From Paludibaculum fermentans (lineage in GTDB: Bacteria > Acidobacteriota > Terriglobia > Bryobacterales > Bryobacteraceae): a stretch of DNA of 64,000 nt. The notes below the pieces were generated by a model that saw only the letters and a list, made by a program, of their open reading frames with translations, was not told the DNA's origin and ran no database searches. Below, piece after piece: positions 61,333 to 64,000 of the stretch. Where the stretch lies: the NCBI RefSeq assembly GCF_015277775.1, contig NZ_CP063849.1, positions 744,001-808,000 of the forward strand, written 5' to 3'. Made by a program: the position numbers and the translations under genes. Positions within the stretch are counted from its first letter, which is position 1, and the number at the start of each line of letters is the position of its first letter.

Positions 61333-62391
61333 ATGCGGATACTGCTGCTTGGGATTTGGCTGGCCGGAGGGTTGATGGCTGAGACTGTGTTTGATGCCGC
61401 GGCTGCCGGGAGGTTCGCGAAACTGGCCCTGGACTGCGTCCACTCCGAGTATCCGAATAAGATCGCACACTCCTTGAGTTCCGATGCGGATGTAAAGCCT
61501 CCTCGTGAACTGACGCCCGCCTTTTATGGCTGTTTCGATTGGCACTCCTGCGTACACGGACACTGGCTGCTGGTGCGGCTGGCGCGGCAGTTCCCGCGAG
61601 CCGGGTTTGCGGCCCAGGCTCGAATGGCTGTGGGGCAAAGCCTGACTCCGGAGAACATCGCGCAGGAGGTGCGGTATCTGAACGCCCCAGGGCGCGGGAC
61701 GTTTGAGCGGCCCTACGGGCTGGCCTGGCTGCTGCAATTGGCGGCGGAGCTGCATGAATGGGATGATCCGGACGCCCGGCGCTGGGCCGCCAATCTGAAG
61801 CCGCTGGAACAGGCTGCCACGGTGAAGCTGGGTTCGTGGCTGCCCAAACTGGCCTGGCCGATCCGGACAGGCGAGCACAATAACACGGCGTTCTCGTTGG
61901 GACTGATGATTGACTACGCCCGGGTGACTGGAAACTCGGAGTTTGGGCGCCTGGTGGAGTCACGGGCCCGCGAGTATTACCTGAAGGACAAGGCGTGTCC
62001 GGTAGCGTATGAACCTTCGGGCGAGGATTTTCTATCGCCATGCCTGGCGGAGGCCGATGTCGTGCGCAGAATCCTGCCGGCGCGAGAGTTCGCTGCCTGG
62101 CTGACCGCCTTCCTGCCGCGGATCGAGATGGAACCTACCGTCGTCACCGACGTGACCGACGGGAAGATGTGGCATCTGGCCGGCCTGAATTTGAGCCGGG
62201 CCTGGATGCTGGAGGGCATTGTGTCGCGGCTGCCGGCGGCGGATCCGCGCCGCAAGCCGCTCAGCGCCCTCTCGGGCCGGCTCAAACAGGCGGGGCTGGC
62301 CAGCATCACGGGTGAACACTATGAAGGCGGCCATTGGCTGGGCAGCTTTGCGGTTTACCTGGTGAGCGGCCGGGGCCTGAGTTCCAAGTGA
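61333..62391 (+). CDS. DUF2891 domain-containing protein
   Basis: 352 residues from MRILLLGIWLAGGLMAETVFDAAAAG, a signal peptide with GGGAGA just upstream; the longer start at 61297 is not preferred. DUF2891 signature: FYGCFDWHSCVHGHWLLVRLARQFP, RTGEHNNTAFSLGLMIDYAR, and EPSGEDFLSPCLAEADVMRR-like EADVVRR. It is an alpha-toroid-like fold, possibly glycan-active, uncharacterised. Fifth gene of the BlaI-led series. Confidence 0.9.
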   Translation: MRILLLGIWLAGGLMAETVFDAAAAGRFAKLALDCVHSEYPNKIAHSLSSDADVKPPRELTPAFYGCFDWHSCVHGHWLLVRLARQFPRAGFAAQARMAVGQSLTPENIAQEVRYLNAPGRGTFERPYGLAWLLQLAAELHEWDDPDARRWAANLKPLEQAATVKLGSWLPKLAWPIRTGEHNNTAFSLGLMIDYARVTGNSEFGRLVESRAREYYLKDKACPVAYEPSGEDFLSPCLAEADVVRRILPAREFAAWLTAFLPRIEMEPTVVTDVTDGKMWHLAGLNLSRAWMLEGIVSRLPAADPRRKPLSALSGRLKQAGLASITGEHYEGGHWLGSFAVYLVSGRGLSSK

Positions 62392-62422
62392 AGCAGGTGT
62401 CTGGGGCGGTAGGCTGGATAGC

Positions 62423-64000
62423 ATGAACCGGCGAGATGCTTTGGGTGTTCTGGCTGCCGCGGCGGCACGGCCATTGATGGGTGCTCCGGCACGACCAACA
62501 TTTGGGGTCGAAGGCGACCGTTTCGTTCTGAACGGCAAGCCGTGGGTGATCCGGTCCGGCGAGATGCACTATGCGCGCGTGCCCCGAGAGTACTGGCGCG
62601 ACCGCATGCGGAAGATGCGCGCCATGGGGCTGAACACCCTCTGCATGTACTCCTTCTGGAACCTGCACGAGCCCCGCCCGGGCGAGTTCGATTTTACCGG
62701 CAATCTGGACATCGCGGCGTTCATCCGCACGGCGCAGGAGGAAGGGCTGTGGGTGATTGTGCGCCCGGGTCCCTATAGCTGTGCTGAGTGGGAGTTCGGC
62801 GGCTACCCTTCGTGGCTCTTCAAGGATCCGGACATCAAGGTGCGCACGACCGATCCGCGCTTCCTGGAGCCGGCCGGCCGGTATCTGAAGCGGCTGGTGA
62901 AGGAAGTGGCCCCCCTGCAGATCACGCGCGGTGGACCGGTGATCCTGGCACAGGTGGAGAACGAGTACGGCTCGTTCGGAAAAGACAAAGAGTACCTGAA
63001 CGCGATCCGGAAGATGCTGGTGGACGGCGGCCTGGAGATCACCCTTTACACCTCGGACGGCTCTCTGGATTACATGCTGAGCGGCGGGACCCTACCGGAC
63101 CTGCTGTCGGTCGTGAACTTCGGCGGAGACCCGCGCGAGGAGTTTGCGAACTTCGCCAAGTTCCGCAAAGGCGTGCCGCTGATGTGCGGCGAATATTGGG
63201 TGGGCTGGTTCGATCACTGGGGTGAACAGCATCACACGGGGGACAACAAGGTTCACCTGGATGGCCTGAACTGGATGCTGGAGCGGAACATTTCGTTCAA
63301 CCTCTACATGGTGCACGGTGGGACTTCATTCGGTCCCATGGCCGGTGCGAACTTCGACAAGGTCTATCAGCCGGATATCACGAGCTACGACTACGATTCA
63401 CCCATCGATGAGGCGGGGCGCCCGGCGAAGAAGTTCGCGGCCTACCGCGCGGTGATCGAGAAACACCTGCTGCCGGGCGAAGTAATTCCGGAGCTGCCGG
63501 CGCCGCTGCCGATGATTGAGATCCCGCGATTTGAGCTGAAGGAGTCGGCGCCGCTGCTCCCGGAGATGCAGCCGGTACTGACGGCAGATAAACCCCAGAC
63601 GTTCGAGTCGATCGGTCTGGACTATGGGTTCGTTCTCTATGAGACGCCCATCACCGCCGCAGGTGCCGGCAAGCTGCGTGTGGAAGGACTGCACGATTAT
63701 GCAGTCGTGATGCAGGGCACTCGGGTTCTCGGGCGGTTGGACCGCCGTCTGGAGCAGGACTCGCTGGCGGTGGAATTGCACGCAGGGGAACCGTTGCGAA
63801 TCCTGGTGGAGAACATGGGCCGCATCAACTTCGGCCTGAAGCTGATGGAGGATCGCAAGGGCATCCTGGGTGCGGTCACCCTCAATGGCGAGGAGCTGCA
63901 TGGCTGGAGCATGAGTCCTTACCAGATCGGGAAGCTGCGGAAGCTGGCGTTTGCCAAACGAGCCGAGGCGGCTCCTGCGTTCTGGCGCGGGACGTTCGCG
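62423..64000 (+). CDS. Glycoside hydrolase family 35 beta-galactosidase (3' truncated by window edge)
   Basis: Reads open from ATG 62423 to the window end (526 codons). An N-terminal NRRDALGVLAAAAARP leader is followed by the GH35 barrel: SGEMHYARVPREYWRDRMRKMRAMGLNTLCMYSFWNLHEP, acid/base E181 in QVENEYGSF, and nucleophile E257 in MCGEYWVGWFDHWGEQ. It removes terminal beta-galactose outside the cytoplasm. It is the last visible gene of the co-directional series, 31 bases after DUF2891. The C-terminal jelly-roll part continues beyond the window. Confidence 0.94.
   Translation, partial: MNRRDALGVLAAAAARPLMGAPARPTFGVEGDRFVLNGKPWVIRSGEMHYARVPREYWRDRMRKMRAMGLNTLCMYSFWNLHEPRPGEFDFTGNLDIAAFIRTAQEEGLWVIVRPGPYSCAEWEFGGYPSWLFKDPDIKVRTTDPRFLEPAGRYLKRLVKEVAPLQITRGGPVILAQVENEYGSFGKDKEYLNAIRKMLVDGGLEITLYTSDGSLDYMLSGGTLPDLLSVVNFGGDPREEFANFAKFRKGVPLMCGEYWVGWFDHWGEQHHTGDNKVHLDGLNWMLERNISFNLYMVHGGTSFGPMAGANFDKVYQPDITSYDYDSPIDEAGRPAKKFAAYRAVIEKHLLPGEVIPELPAPLPMIEIPRFELKESAPLLPEMQPVLTADKPQTFESIGLDYGFVLYETPITAAGAGKLRVEGLHDYAVVMQGTRVLGRLDRRLEQDSLAVELHAGEPLRILVENMGRINFGLKLMEDRKGILGAVTLNGEELHGWSMSPYQIGKLRKLAFAKRAEAAPAFWRGTFA

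Overview
The window is high-GC DNA from a soil-type Acidobacteriota, most likely the Bryobacterales/Solibacteraceae branch (Paludibaculum or Candidatus Solibacter-like). The taxonomic call is inferred from the gene families. These include two BlaI plus M56 pairs, one carrying a TIGR03435 domain, an Oar-type carboxypeptidase-regulatory outer-membrane barrel, a VWFA-related Acidobacterial protein, a DUF1549/DUF1553 cytochrome paired with a DUF1501 protein, and many glycoside hydrolases and esterases. I recognised no rRNA, tRNA, CRISPR array, prophage or insertion sequence.

Layout. 0-3.7 kb: the end of an oxidative pentose-phosphate operon (opcA, pgl), then a BlaI-M56 pair with dyad operators, closed by a terminator. 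3.7-9.6 kb: a secreted TPR protein, a sugar-phosphate isomerase-like gene with deoC, two small genes, and gnd. 9.7-14.3 kb: a DUF1549/DUF1553 and DUF1501 pair. 14.3-20.2 kb: an accessory-looking region with a degenerate repetitive stretch, two small lineage-type ORFs, and a large LRR-Roc-COR (Roco) protein with a TIR/DUF4062-like C-terminus. The Roco frame is interrupted by one in-frame TGA inside a 66-bp tandem repeat array. 20.2-35.5 kb: secreted small proteins, a PAS/sigma-54 activator with a textbook upstream control region, a MOSC-reductase-ferredoxin fusion, a PQQ dehydrogenase, an S10 carboxypeptidase, DUF523, wrbA, an orphan sugar-binding lipoprotein and a type-B carboxylesterase. 35.6-41.2 kb: a matrixin-like protease with ricin-like repeats, an ECF-type sigma factor with a membrane partner, and a GH2 enzyme.

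41.3-53.6 kb is a stress and fermentation island. It holds PRC-barrel and glycine-zipper-type stress proteins, two tiny paralogous His/Ala-rich proteins, oleate hydratase, a sulfatase, a tandem universal stress protein, a zf-TFIIB protein, and a translationally coupled site-2-protease/CBS - acetate kinase - phosphoketolase operon. 53.9-64 kb: six tightly spaced co-directional genes (BlaI, M56-TIGR03435, Oar-like receptor, VWFA protein, DUF2891, GH35) behind a well-formed promoter with direct-repeat operators. This looks like one proteolysis-controlled outer-membrane and glycan-utilisation unit.

The strongest leads are the interrupted Roco NLR-like protein, the BlaI/M56-led six-gene unit, the three-site enhancer array with a sigma-54 promoter upstream of the PAS activator, and the S2P-AckA-Xfp coupling.
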